From CAVONB01 sp963697205 (GTDB lineage: Bacteria; Pseudomonadota; Alphaproteobacteria; Rhizobiales; Hyphomicrobiaceae), in NCBI GenBank assembly GCA_963697205.1, contig CAVONB010000013.1, positions 62,001 through 126,000 of the forward strand: a stretch of DNA of 64,000 nucleotides, in the 5' to 3' direction. A program made the position numbers and the translations under genes. The notes under the pieces are model-generated. The model had not been told where the DNA came from and made no database searches. It saw only the letters and a list, made by a program, of their open reading frames with translations. Position 1 is the first letter of the stretch. The number at the start of each line of letters is the position of its first letter. Below, in pieces: positions 43,878 to 54,831 of the stretch.

Positions 43878-45405
43878 AGCAAGGTCCGGACTGCGGCTCC
43901 TGCGGCGCCTTCTGGTCGCTGCGGGTTTCCTGTTGCCGGCCATGACGCTCGTCCCATTCGGCTGGATCTGGCTGTGGCAGCAAGGCTATGCGCTGTGGTG
44001 GGTGGCGGCGCTGCTCGTCTCGACGATGCTGGCCTTCTGGGGACAGTGGTGGCTGACGCGTCACCTGAGTGCTACCGCGTCCACCGCACCCGCGGCCTCG
44101 CCATTCGCGCCCCCCGAAACGCCACGCGAAGGCGCCGCCCGCGAGGCCGTGGAGCAACTGGCCGAAGCAACCGACCCCGATACCCTGCAGAGCCGTGACG
44201 CCATGTTGGCGCTCGGTGTCACCACGATCGAGACCGTGGCCGCACACATGCATCCCGGCGAGGAAGAGCCGGTCTGGAAGTTCACGCTGCCCGAAGCGCT
44301 GGCGCTCGTGGAGACGACGGCGGCACGCCTGCGGCCGATGATTGTCGACAACGTGCCGTTCGGGGACCGCATCACCGTGGGCCAGGCCTTGCGGCTTTAT
44401 CGCTGGCGCGGCGCCGTCGACGTCGCCGAGAAAGCCTATGACCTCTGGCGCATCGTTCGCCTCGCCAACCCCTTGACTGCGCTGACGCAGGAAGCCCGGG
44501 AGCGCATGACGAAAAAGCTCTACGAGGGCGTCAAGGACGAGGTCACGCGCCGGATGGTGCGTGCGTACGTCGTGGAGGTGGGCCGCGCAGCCATCGATCT
44601 CTACAGTGGTCGCCTGCGCATTCACGGCAGCTTGCCGCCGGGCGTCGCGCCATCGTCCGGACCGCCGCTCGCCCCAGCCGCCACGACGCCCCTGCGCATC
44701 CTCGTCGCCGGCCAGACCAGCGCCGGCAAGTCGAGCCTTGTGAATGCCTTGATCGAACGCACCGCCGCAAAGGTCGACGTGCTCCCGGCAACCACCGGAT
44801 TCTCCGCCTACGCACTCCAGCGCCAGGGCATGCCCGAAGCGGTGCTGGTCGACAGTGCCGGTGTCGGGCCCGCAGCGCCCGCATTGGCGAAATTGGCGGA
44901 CGCCGCGCTCGAAAGTGACGTCGTCATCTGGGTCGCCGCCGCCAACCGCGCCGACCGCGACGTCGATCGCCGCGCGCTCGACGCGTTGCGCGCAAAATAT
45001 GCCGCGCGCCTGGATCGCCGCGCCCCGCCCATCTTGCTCGCGCTGACCCACATCGATCGCCTGCGTCCCTTCCAGGAGTGGCAGCCCCCGTACGATGTCG
45101 CCGAGCCTGCAACCGAAAAGGCCCGCTCAATCCGCGCGGCGATGGATGCCGCTGCCGCCGACCTCTTCATCCCCATTGCCGACATCGTTCCGGTGAGCCT
45201 CGCGCCGGGCGTTGCACCCGCCAACGTCGACCTCGTGTGGGCGCGCATGACCGGATCGCTTCCGGACGCCGAAGGCGCGCGCCTGTCACGGCTCATCGAC
45301 GACCTTGGCAAGGGCAACTGGCGCACGGTCATGACCCAAGCCATGAATGCGGGCCGCCTCGTCGGCGGTGCGGTCTGGCAGGCCGTTCGCGAACGGCGCG
45401 GATGA
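43870..45405 (+). CDS. Membrane-anchored GTPase, partner of the upstream GTPase
   Basis: Codes for 511 residues from GTG 43870, inside the end of the upstream gene, so translation is coupled. Two transmembrane helices lie at residues about 15-60 (LLVAAGFLLPAMTLVPFGWI and WWVAALLVSTMLAFWGQWWL). A helical region follows, then the G domain from about residue 275: ILVAGQTSAGKSSLVNALIE (G1), VLPATTGFSAYAL (G2), VDSAGVGPAAP (G3) and LTHIDRL (G4, THID instead of NKxD). It resembles YfjP/Era-like GTPases. With the upstream protein it likely forms a membrane GTPase pair with an envelope or membrane-remodelling role (inference). Confidence 0.8.
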   Translation: MSEARSGLRLLRRLLVAAGFLLPAMTLVPFGWIWLWQQGYALWWVAALLVSTMLAFWGQWWLTRHLSATASTAPAASPFAPPETPREGAAREAVEQLAEATDPDTLQSRDAMLALGVTTIETVAAHMHPGEEEPVWKFTLPEALALVETTAARLRPMIVDNVPFGDRITVGQALRLYRWRGAVDVAEKAYDLWRIVRLANPLTALTQEARERMTKKLYEGVKDEVTRRMVRAYVVEVGRAAIDLYSGRLRIHGSLPPGVAPSSGPPLAPAATTPLRILVAGQTSAGKSSLVNALIERTAAKVDVLPATTGFSAYALQRQGMPEAVLVDSAGVGPAAPALAKLADAALESDVVIWVAAANRADRDVDRRALDALRAKYAARLDRRAPPILLALTHIDRLRPFQEWQPPYDVAEPATEKARSIRAAMDAAAADLFIPIADIVPVSLAPGVAPANVDLVWARMTGSLPDAEGARLSRLIDDLGKGNWRTVMTQAMNAGRLVGGAVWQAVRERRG

Positions 45406-45414
45406 CGCAGCCGC

Positions 45415-46260
45415 TCAGCCCGCCGCCCGCGCGGTCCGTACCGCCACGAAATGCGCGCGCCCCAGTGCCGCAAGAAAGATCGCGGCCTGGATCAGCACGA
45501 TCGTCGGTCCCGTCGCGCCGTTGATGTGGAAAGAGGCGAGGGTGCCGGTCACGCACGATCCGACGGCCACCGCCGTCGCGACCGCCAGCATCGGGCCGAA
45601 GCGTCGCGTGATGAGCAGCGCGATGGCCCCCGGCGCGATCAGCATGGCCACGACCAGGATGATGCCGACCGCCTTCAGCGAAGCGACGATCGTCAGCGCC
45701 AGAAGCACGAGCAGACCATAGTGCAGGACGCGCACGTCGATCCCCATGGCCTTGGCGTGCTGGGGATCGAAGCAATATACAATCAGATCGCGCCGCCGCC
45801 CCAGGACCAGCGCAATCGTCACACCGGCTACCAACGCCGTCTCGACGAGATCGCGTGCCGTCACGCCCAGCATGTCGCCGAACAGGATGTGCGTGAGATG
45901 CTGGTCGGTCTGCACCTTCGTGAAGAGCACGAGACCAAGCCCGAACATGCCCGAAAACACGATCCCCATCACCGTGTCCTCCTTCACCCGGCTGTTGTCC
46001 TTCAGGTACCCGGTGGCCACAGCACAAAAGAGCCCGGCTGCGAACGCCCCCGCCGCCAGCGGCAGGCCCGCCACGTGCGCCAGCACCACGCCCGGCAGCA
46101 CGGCGTGGGAGACAGCGTCACCCATCAGCGACCAGCCCTTGAGCACGAGGAAGCAGGACAGAAGCGCACACACCGCGCCAACGAGCACGGCCACGACGAG
46201 CGCGCGCTGCATGAAGCCGTAGCTCAGCGGCACCGCGACGAGGTCGATAAGCCCGCTCAT
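45415..46260 (-). CDS. sitD: Mn/Fe ABC transporter permease (SitD-like)
   Basis: Codes for 281 residues with eight to nine transmembrane helices of the ABC-3 permease family (GWSLMGDAVSHAVLPGVVLA is its conserved N-terminal segment; LKAVGIILVVAMLIAPGAIA the conserved late helix). It is the last gene of sitA-sitB-sitC-sitD, starting in the stop of sitC by an ATGA overlap. With SitC it forms the membrane channel for manganese or ferrous iron. Confidence 0.88.
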   Translation of the reverse strand: MSGLIDLVAVPLSYGFMQRALVVAVLVGAVCALLSCFLVLKGWSLMGDAVSHAVLPGVVLAHVAGLPLAAGAFAAGLFCAVATGYLKDNSRVKEDTVMGIVFSGMFGLGLVLFTKVQTDQHLTHILFGDMLGVTARDLVETALVAGVTIALVLGRRRDLIVYCFDPQHAKAMGIDVRVLHYGLLVLLALTIVASLKAVGIILVVAMLIAPGAIALLITRRFGPMLAVATAVAVGSCVTGTLASFHINGATGPTIVLIQAAIFLAALGRAHFVAVRTARAAG

Positions 46261-47129
46261 CGTCGCCCCGCCCCATCGCTCGCCGCACCAGTCGCCGCCG
46301 CCCGCCGACGCCCCGCGCGCATCCCGTGCTTGGGCGCGAACACGAACGCAGCCAGGAAGATCGCTGTCTGGAGGCAGACGATGACGCCACCCGTCGCCCC
46401 GTCGAGGAAAAAGCTGAGGTAGGCACCGAAGGCGCTGGTGGAAACGCCGATCGCGACGGACAGCGCGATCAGCACAGGGAAACGGTCCGTCAGCAGGTAG
46501 GCCGTGGCGCCCGGCGTCACCACCATGGCGATGACAAGACACGCCCCGACCGTCTGCAGTGCCGCCACAGTCACCGCGCTCAAGAGCGTGAAGAACAAGA
46601 TCTTCATGGCGCCGACGCGGATCCCCACCGTGCGCGCGTGGCTCTCGTCGAAGAACACAAGCATCAGGTCCTTCCAGACCAACGCCAGAACCGCCAGCGC
46701 CACAACCGAGATCATCACGACTTGCAGCGCGTCCGCATCCGAGATCGCCAGGATGTTGCCAAGCACGATCGTCTGGATGCTCACCGAAGTCGGATAGATC
46801 GAGGCAATCAGCAGCCCCGCTGCAAAGAAGGTCGTGAACACCAGGCCGATCACGGTGTCCTCGCGCAATTTCGTGCGCGCCTTCACCACGGTCATCGCGA
46901 TCGCCGCAAGTCCGCCCGTGATGAACGCCCCCGCCGCGTAGGGCCATTGCAGCAGATAGGCGACGGCCACACCGGGCACGACGGAGTGCGCCAGTGCGTC
47001 ACCCATCAGCGACCAGCCCTTGAGCATCAGGTACGCCGACAGGAAGGCGCACGCACCGCCAACCAGAGCCGACACCCAGATCGCCTTGAACATGTAGTCG
47101 TAGGCGAAGGGCACCAGAAGCTCGCTCAC
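46257..47129 (-). CDS. sitC: Mn/Fe ABC transporter permease (SitC-like)
   Basis: Codes for 290 residues of the ABC-3 family, clearly paralogous to SitD: GWSLMGDALAHSVVPGVAVA near the N terminus and VGACLVIAMVVTPGATAYLL in the second half. LREDTVIGLVFTTFFAAGLL is the cytoplasmic coupling region that contacts the ATPase. ATGA overlaps join it to sitB upstream and sitD downstream. The last 25 residues are Arg/Ala-rich and probably cytoplasmic. Confidence 0.88.
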   Translation of the reverse strand: MSELLVPFAYDYMFKAIWVSALVGGACAFLSAYLMLKGWSLMGDALAHSVVPGVAVAYLLQWPYAAGAFITGGLAAIAMTVVKARTKLREDTVIGLVFTTFFAAGLLIASIYPTSVSIQTIVLGNILAISDADALQVVMISVVALAVLALVWKDLMLVFFDESHARTVGIRVGAMKILFFTLLSAVTVAALQTVGACLVIAMVVTPGATAYLLTDRFPVLIALSVAIGVSTSAFGAYLSFFLDGATGGVIVCLQTAIFLAAFVFAPKHGMRAGRRRAAATGAASDGAGRR

Positions 47130-48085
47130 GACGCGCCTCCGCCCTTGCCCCGCCCCTTACCATCGCCCTTGCCCGATGCCGGCTGCGCGCCGCCGTAGAA
47201 CACCAGCGGGCGCTCGTCATCGCTCAGCACCGTCAGCCCCCGCGCATCGTCGTCGGCATGCAATTGCGTGCCATCCAGCCGGAAATGCCGCAGCACGCCG
47301 CCGAATGCCGCCTGCAGGTTGGCCTGCGTGAACGTCGTCGCCGTCGGCCCCGCCGCCAGCACTGTGCGCAGAAGCAGCACCACGCGATCGCAGAACTCCG
47401 GCACGCTGCCCAGATTGTGGGTCGAAACGAGGATCAGCGCACCCTCGTCACGCAACCCTCTCAACAGTGCGATGATCGCCGCCTCCGTCTTTACGTCGAC
47501 GCCCGTGAACGGCTCGTCGAGAAGGATAAGACGCCCTTCCTGCGCAATGGCCCGGGCCAGGAACGCGCGCTTGCGCTGGCCACCCGACAACTCCCCGATC
47601 TGCCGCTGCCGCAAAGCGGAGAGCCCGACCCGTTCCAGCGCGGCATCGACTTTTCGCCGGTCCTCCCCCGACGGCCGCCGCAGGAAGCCCATGTGCCCGT
47701 AACGACCCATCATCACCACGTCCTCGACCAGCACCGGAAAGTTCCAGTCGACGTCCTCGCTCTGCGGCACGTAGGCGACGAGGTTGCGCTTCAGCGCGGC
47801 CTCCACCGGTAACCCGGCGATCCGCACTTCGCCCTCGCGCGGGTTGAGAAAGCCCATGATCGTCTTGAACAGCGTCGACTTGCCCGAACCGTTGACGCCC
47901 ACCAGCCCGCAGATCGTCCCGCCGGGCAGATCGAACGCGGCACGCTCCAGCGCCAATGTGCCGTTGGGATAGGCGACGGTGACGTCGCGGACCGTCAGCG
48001 AGACGTCACGCGCGCCCGCAGTCGCGGGCACGCCGCGCGGGGTAGGTGAGGACGAGCCGGGCGCGGGTCCTGCCTCCGCGGTCAC
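47126..48085 (-). CDS. sitB: Mn/Fe ABC transporter ATP-binding protein (SitB-like)
   Basis: Codes for 319 residues. Walker A is GVNGSGKSTLFKTIMGF, the Q-loop lies in YVPQSEDVDWNFPV (a metal-transporter hallmark), the signature is ELSGGQRKRAFLARAIA and Walker B is LILLDEPFTGVD, with the switch His in LVSTHNL. The N-terminal 28 residues are Pro/Ser/Ala-rich and the C-terminal 20 are Gly/Lys-rich, both beyond the ABC core. It overlaps sitA and sitC by four bases each. Confidence 0.9.
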   Translation of the reverse strand: MTAEAGPAPGSSSPTPRGVPATAGARDVSLTVRDVTVAYPNGTLALERAAFDLPGGTICGLVGVNGSGKSTLFKTIMGFLNPREGEVRIAGLPVEAALKRNLVAYVPQSEDVDWNFPVLVEDVVMMGRYGHMGFLRRPSGEDRRKVDAALERVGLSALRQRQIGELSGGQRKRAFLARAIAQEGRLILLDEPFTGVDVKTEAAIIALLRGLRDEGALILVSTHNLGSVPEFCDRVVLLLRTVLAAGPTATTFTQANLQAAFGGVLRHFRLDGTQLHADDDARGLTVLSDDERPLVFYGGAQPASGKGDGKGRGKGGGAS

Positions 48086-49029
48086 GTCCCGAACCCCTTG
48101 GCAATGGTTTCGACCGTCACTCGCAGCAAATCCAGGTAGGTCGGCACGGGCCCGCCTGGCGCGCTCAACGAATCCACGTACAGCACGCCGCCGTATCGCG
48201 CCCCGGTCTCCTTAGCCACCTGTCGCGCCGCGCGATCGGAAATCGTGCTCTCGCTGAACACGACCGGGATCTTGAGGCGGCGCACCTCGTCGATCACCCG
48301 ACGCACCTGCTTGGGCGTGCCTTGCTCGTCAGCATTGATGGGCCACAGGTAGAGTTCGCGAAACCCGTAGTCGCGGGCGAGATAGCTGAAGGCCCCCTCG
48401 CTGGTCACCAGCCACCGTTGCGCCTCGGGAATACGCGCCAAACGCTCCCGCAGCGGCGCGTCGATCGCCTTGATGCGCCCCGCGTAGGCAACTGCGTTGC
48501 GATTGTAGGTCTCGGCATTGCCGGGATCGAGCGCAACGAGCGCCTTGCGGATGTTCTCGACGTAGACCAGCGCACTGCTGGGCGACATCCAGGCGTGCGG
48601 ATTGGGCTTTGATGCGTAGGCCCCCGAGCTGATCGGGATCGGGGAAATGCCTTCCGAAGCCACCACACTCCGGACCCCTTCGACGTTCTGGAAGAAGCGC
48701 GCAAACCAGCGCTCGAGGTTCATGCCGTTCCAGACGACGAGGTTTGCCTGCTGGGCCTTCACGATATCGAGCGGCGTGGGCTGGTAGTCGTGGATCTCCG
48801 CACCGGGCTTGGTGATCGAATCCACCCCCGCAGCAGATCCCGTCACATTGCGCGCGATATCGGCGATGACCGTGAACGTGGTGACGACCTTGACCGGCTT
48901 GCCGGCGGGCTGGGCAGCGAGCGACGGTGCCGACGCAAGAATCGACAGCAGCACTGCGGCGATCGCGACCATCGTCGGACCGGGCGTTAGCAACAGACCG
49001 CGGCTCGAGGCCGACGGCAGGCTCGTCAT
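48082..49029 (-). CDS. sitA: Mn/Fe-binding periplasmic protein (SitA-like, cluster A-I)
   Basis: Codes for 315 residues from ATG 49029. A signal peptide (TMVAIAAVLLSILASAPSLAA) precedes the mature protein, which starts KVVTTFTVIADIARNVTG. Metal ligands can be matched to the family: His in GAEIHDYQPTP, His in PNPHAWMSPS, Glu in TSEGAFSYLARDYG and Glu/Asp in FSESTISDRAA. It lacks the His-rich loop of zinc-binding ZnuA, which favours Mn2+ or Fe2+. It is the first gene of the sit operon and is divergent from the Fur/Mur-like gene. Confidence 0.9.
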   Translation of the reverse strand: MTSLPSASSRGLLLTPGPTMVAIAAVLLSILASAPSLAAQPAGKPVKVVTTFTVIADIARNVTGSAAGVDSITKPGAEIHDYQPTPLDIVKAQQANLVVWNGMNLERWFARFFQNVEGVRSVVASEGISPIPISSGAYASKPNPHAWMSPSSALVYVENIRKALVALDPGNAETYNRNAVAYAGRIKAIDAPLRERLARIPEAQRWLVTSEGAFSYLARDYGFRELYLWPINADEQGTPKQVRRVIDEVRRLKIPVVFSESTISDRAARQVAKETGARYGGVLYVDSLSAPGGPVPTYLDLLRVTVETIAKGFGT

Positions 49030-49044
49030 GACGCGCACCCTCTT

Positions 49045-49156
49045 ATGCAACTCGTTTGCATCTGCAGGTGAATCGAATGACACGCCAGCACCGCCGTGTC
49101 AAACCATTTGCGAACGGTTCGCAACAGGCGGTCCTACTTGCACCTGACTAGCAAGT
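49045..49156. promoter_or_regulatory. Three inverted repeats in the sitA-fur intergenic region (candidate Fur/Mur operators)
   Basis: ATGCAA-N5-TTGCAT (49045-49061), the perfect TTGCGAAC-G-GTTCGCAA (49108-49124) and ACTTGC-N9-GCAAGT (49136-49156) fill the 163-base gap between the divergent sitA and fur/mur starts. All share GCAA/TTGC half-sites, and Mur-responsive sites in rhizobia are known to have TGCAA-type half-sites. The first lies 16 bases before the sitA start, where binding would block translation or transcription start. Whether the Fur-like protein binds them is inference. Confidence 0.55.
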
Positions 49157-49192
49157 GCGGTAAGGCCATGCACAGGAGGAACACGGTCCAGC

Positions 49193-49642
49193 ATGACGAC
49201 TGTCGACGAACGCGCCAAGCGCTATGAGGACGACCTGCGTCGCGCCGGCGTACGCATGACGCGCCAGCGTCTCGCGATCCTGAGGGTGCTCGCGGAGACC
49301 GAGGACCACCCCGACGCCAACGACATCTTCCACCGCGCCTACGAGAAGGAGCCGTCGATCTCGCTGTCGACGGTCTATCGCACCATGCGCCTGCTCGAGG
49401 TGTCCGGCGCGATCCATCGGCACGCGTTCGCCGATGGCCGCTCGCGCTTCGAGCACGCCGACGGGGACCACCACGACCACCTGATCGACATCGAGACCGG
49501 CCGCGTCATCGAATTCCAGTCGGAAAAGATCGAACGCCTTCAGGCCGAGATCGCCCGCGAGCTCGGCTACGACATCGTCCGCCACCGGCTCGAGCTCTAT
49601 GGCACCCGGCGAAAGCGCCCGCAAAAGTCCCGGACGAAATAG
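49193..49642 (+). CDS. mur: Fur-family regulator, probably manganese-responsive Mur
   Basis: Codes for 149 residues. The DNA-binding part has RMTRQRLAILRVLAETEDHP and SISLSTVYRTMRLLEVSGAI; the metal-sensing part has RFEHADGDHHDHLIDIETGR, with the clustered His residues of the family, and VIEFQSEKIERLQAEIAREL. It contains no cysteine at all, so it lacks the structural CxxC zinc sites, as in rhizobial Fur/Mur proteins. In rhizobia this protein represses sitABCD when Mn2+ is plentiful; the divergent sit operon here supports the same role, though iron-responsive Fur is the alternative. Confidence 0.82.
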   Translation: MTTVDERAKRYEDDLRRAGVRMTRQRLAILRVLAETEDHPDANDIFHRAYEKEPSISLSTVYRTMRLLEVSGAIHRHAFADGRSRFEHADGDHHDHLIDIETGRVIEFQSEKIERLQAEIARELGYDIVRHRLELYGTRRKRPQKSRTK

Positions 49643-49709
49643 CGCCAGGACGACCGTCCGCCACCGCGCCAGCACGCGGCTGGCGGGGGCAGCGGCCGAA
49701 ACGGCCACG

Positions 49710-50162
49710 TCAGTGCTTGGCGCCCTTGAAATTCACCACGCTGCCGGGCTCCCCGATGATGCGCATCTTGCCCCGCACATGGGCAATCGTCGTCCCGTCC
49801 GCTTGCCGCCACAACCGAACGTCGTAGATGCCGTTACGCCCCTCGCGGTAGGTCTCCACCGCGTCCGCGATCACCCGGTCACCTGTGCGCGCGGGCGCCA
49901 GAAAATCGATCTTCGCGTCGGCCGTCACCGAATGCCGGTCCGCAGCGTTGCAGGTGAAGCCGAGCGCCAGGTCAGCGTAGGCGAAAATCAAGCCTCCATG
50001 GAAAGTGTCGAAGGAGTTGGCATGCTCTGGCTTGACCGTCATCGCAAACCGCGTGCGCCCCGGCACGGCCTCGATCAACTCGATCCCGAGCATGTGATAG
50101 ACGGGGTTGCGGGAGGCCAGGATCTTGATCACTTCGGCGCGGGGCAGTGGCTCAACAGTCAT
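49710..50162 (-). CDS. PaaI-family hotdog thioesterase
   Basis: Codes for 150 residues. The hotdog-fold signature is NSFDTFHGGLIFAYADLALG (HGG motif with the catalytic Asp region), followed by SVTADAKIDFLAPARTGDRV. Relatives hydrolyse phenylacetyl- or hydroxyphenylacetyl-CoA and other acyl-CoAs; the substrate here is open. It stands downstream of, and on the same strand as, the dehydrogenase at 50287, with a hairpin between. Confidence 0.85.
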   Translation of the reverse strand: MTVEPLPRAEVIKILASRNPVYHMLGIELIEAVPGRTRFAMTVKPEHANSFDTFHGGLIFAYADLALGFTCNAADRHSVTADAKIDFLAPARTGDRVIADAVETYREGRNGIYDVRLWRQADGTTIAHVRGKMRIIGEPGSVVNFKGAKH

Positions 50163-50241
50163 CTCGTGGAAGTCCTCGGTCAGAAACGATCGGTGGCTTG
50201 GACGCGCTCATCGGGCGCGCGCAGGGTCAGCCCCGCACTCG

Positions 50242-50262
50242 GTGGGCGGGACATCCGCCCAC
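50242..50262. repeat. Small palindrome between thioesterase and dehydrogenase genes
   Basis: GTGGGCGG (50242-50249) pairs perfectly with CCGCCCAC (50255-50262) over a GACAT loop. The core GGCGGGACA-CCGCC resembles the hairpin at 39191-39209, suggesting the same dispersed family. Confidence 0.5.
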
Positions 50263-50286
50263 GCCCGCTCGTCGATCTAGGGGCTC

Positions 50287-51174
50287 TCAGCTATTTTTGT
50301 CTGCGTTGTTGAGACGCGCCAGCAGGCTCGACGTATCCCAGCGGCTGCCGCCCATCTTCTGGACCTCGGAATAGAACTGGTCGACCAGCGCGGCGACCGG
50401 CAGTGAAGCGCCATTGCGGCGCGCCTCGTCGAGGCAGATGGCGAGGTCCTTGCGCATCCAGTCCACTGCGAACCCGAAATCGTATTTGCCCTCGCGCATC
50501 GTCTTCCAGCGGTTCTCCATCTGCCACGAGCCCGCGGCACCCTTGGAAATCGTCTCCATCACGGCGGGAATGTCGAGGCCCGCTTTCTCAGCCATGTGCA
50601 GGCCTTCCGAAAGTCCTTGGACGAGCCCGGCGATGCAGATCTGATTGACCATCTTGGTCAGCTGGCCAGAGCCCGCTGGCCCGATCAGCGTCGCCATGCG
50701 TGCGTAGTGGTCGATAACCGGCTTGGCCTTCTCGTAAACCGCCGTCTCGCCACCGATCATCACGGTCAACACGCCGTTCTGCGCGCCGGCCTCTCCGCCC
50801 GATACAGGAGCATCGAGGAAATCGAAGCCCTTCGCCTTGGCCGCCGCGTAAAGCTCACGCGCGACGTTGGCCGATGCCGTCGTATTGTCGATGAAGACCT
50901 GCCCGGCGCCCATCGCATGAAAGGCGCCGTCCTTGCCGGTGGTCACCGAGCGCAGGTCGTCGTCGTTGCCCACGCACGCGAACACGAAATCGGCGCCCTT
51001 TGCCGCTTGTGCTGGCGTGCTGGCGGTCCGGCCCGCGCCGTAAGCCTTCACCCAGGCGTCGGCCTTGGCCGCGTTGCGGTTGTAGACCGTGAGCTCGTGG
51101 CCGCCCTTTTTGAGGATGTGACCCGCCATGGGGTAGCCCATGACGCCCAGACCGATCCATGCAACCTTGGCCAT
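50287..51174 (-). CDS. Beta-hydroxyacid dehydrogenase (3-hydroxyisobutyrate/tartronate-semialdehyde reductase family)
   Basis: Codes for 295 residues. The Rossmann start is WIGLGVMGYPMAGHILKKGG, the substrate-binding motif FLDAPVSGGEAGAQNGVLTV and the catalytic Lys lies in GSGQLTKMVNQICIAG. The family includes 3-hydroxyisobutyrate dehydrogenase (valine breakdown), tartronate semialdehyde reductase and glyoxylate reductases; sequence by eye does not separate these. Tartronate semialdehyde reductase would suit the nearby Hyi-like enzyme, but the genes are 10 kb apart. Confidence 0.85.
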   Translation of the reverse strand: MAKVAWIGLGVMGYPMAGHILKKGGHELTVYNRNAAKADAWVKAYGAGRTASTPAQAAKGADFVFACVGNDDDLRSVTTGKDGAFHAMGAGQVFIDNTTASANVARELYAAAKAKGFDFLDAPVSGGEAGAQNGVLTVMIGGETAVYEKAKPVIDHYARMATLIGPAGSGQLTKMVNQICIAGLVQGLSEGLHMAEKAGLDIPAVMETISKGAAGSWQMENRWKTMREGKYDFGFAVDWMRKDLAICLDEARRNGASLPVAALVDQFYSEVQKMGGSRWDTSSLLARLNNADKNS

Positions 51175-51229
51175 CCTGCGTCTCCTCGCGCTCGCGGGTT
51201 CAATCTCGATTATCGCGTTCTATCGGATG

Positions 51230-51284
51230 GTCCCCGCCCTCGACAAGGCGCACCCGCACGGCGCGCCTTGTCGAGGGCGGGGAC
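51230..51284. repeat. Perfect 22-bp inverted repeat
   Basis: Bases 51230-51251 are exactly complementary to 51263-51284, with an 11-base loop (ACCCGCACGGC). The arms begin GTCCCCGCCC and end AAGGCGC. It lies in the 125-base gap between the end of fnrL (minus strand) and the start of the dehydrogenase gene. No T-run follows on either side, but such a stem would strongly stall or protect the fnrL transcript. Confidence 0.8.
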
Positions 51285-51299
51285 AGCCGACCCCACCTG

Positions 51300-52007
51300 T
51301 CAGATCGCTGCCTGCCCCGCCTCCCGGCGCAGGCGGTCGAGTTCGGGGACCCTGATGTCGCGCTGGCGCCGGACCTGGATGATACCGGCATCCTTGAGCC
51401 GGTGGATCTGCCGGCTGACCGTCTCGATGGTCAGGCCCAGGAAATCGGCCGTGTCTGTCCGCGAGATCGGCACGCGCAGCGCGACAGGCCCACCCGCACG
51501 GGCGCAAGCCTCCGGCTGCGTGCGTTCGGCCACAAGAACAAGAAAGCTCGCTACCCGCTCTTCGGCGGTCTTCCGGCCAAGCAGCAGCATCCATTCGCGC
51601 GCCGCATCCAGATCGGCCAGCGCCCGCCTGAACAGGTCCGTCAGCAGGCGCGGATAGGCCTCGGTCACACTCGCCAGCTGGTCTTGCTCCAGGCAGCATA
51701 GGTCGACCTCGGTCGCGGCCACCGCCTGGTCCACGTCGCCAAGAGGCCCGGCGACGAAATCACCGGGAAAGTGTAAGGCGACGATCTGCTGGCGACCGTC
51801 CTCCAATGACCGAACGAGCTTCAAGACCCCCGATACGATCGTCGCCACGCTGTCGGGCTTGTCGGCGGGCAACACCACCATGCGACCGGCCGGCACACGC
51901 CGGTGGAGCGTCAGCCGGCTCACCCGCTGCAGGGCATCGTCCGGAAGCGCCCGGCAGACACCGCTGTGGCGAACGAGGCAGGCATCGCAGGCGTGGCGTT
52001 GCTTCAT
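51300..52007 (-). CDS. fnrL: Crp/Fnr-family oxygen-sensing regulator FnrL
   Basis: Codes for 235 residues from ATG 52007. The N terminus has the cluster-binding Cys set HACDACLVRHSGVC (Cys7, Cys10, Cys18), with another Cys pair near residue 105 (DLCCLEQD), as needed for an oxygen-labile 4Fe-4S cluster. The cNMP-like sensor barrel (SVATIVSGVLKLVRSLEDG, HFPGDFVAG) and the HTH (ISRTDTADFLGLTIETVSRQ) follow; E-x2-SR in the recognition helix predicts TTGAT-N4-ATCAA sites. It would switch on low-oxygen genes. An FNR box 77-90 bases upstream suggests autoregulation. Confidence 0.88.
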   Translation of the reverse strand: MKQRHACDACLVRHSGVCRALPDDALQRVSRLTLHRRVPAGRMVVLPADKPDSVATIVSGVLKLVRSLEDGRQQIVALHFPGDFVAGPLGDVDQAVAATEVDLCCLEQDQLASVTEAYPRLLTDLFRRALADLDAAREWMLLLGRKTAEERVASFLVLVAERTQPEACARAGGPVALRVPISRTDTADFLGLTIETVSRQIHRLKDAGIIQVRRQRDIRVPELDRLRREAGQAAI

Positions 52008-52083
52008 TGCGGAACCCGGGCGGTGCGGGCGCGACAGCGTCGAGCCGAGGCGGGGAGGGAGCCCCATTTTGCCACGGTAAGAT

Positions 52084-52097
52084 TTGACCTTGATCAA
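52084..52097 (-). promoter_or_regulatory. fnrL: FNR box upstream of fnrL
   Basis: TTGAC-CTTG-ATCAA differs at one position from the FNR consensus TTGAT-N4-ATCAA. It is centred about 83 bases before the fnrL ATG and 40 bases past the end of metH, so fnrL is the only sensible target. Confidence 0.6.
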
Positions 52098-52136
52098 GCA
52101 GCCAGCCGCAACGGGCCGACCGCAGACCCATCCCCA

Positions 52137-54831
<2,695 letters not shown>

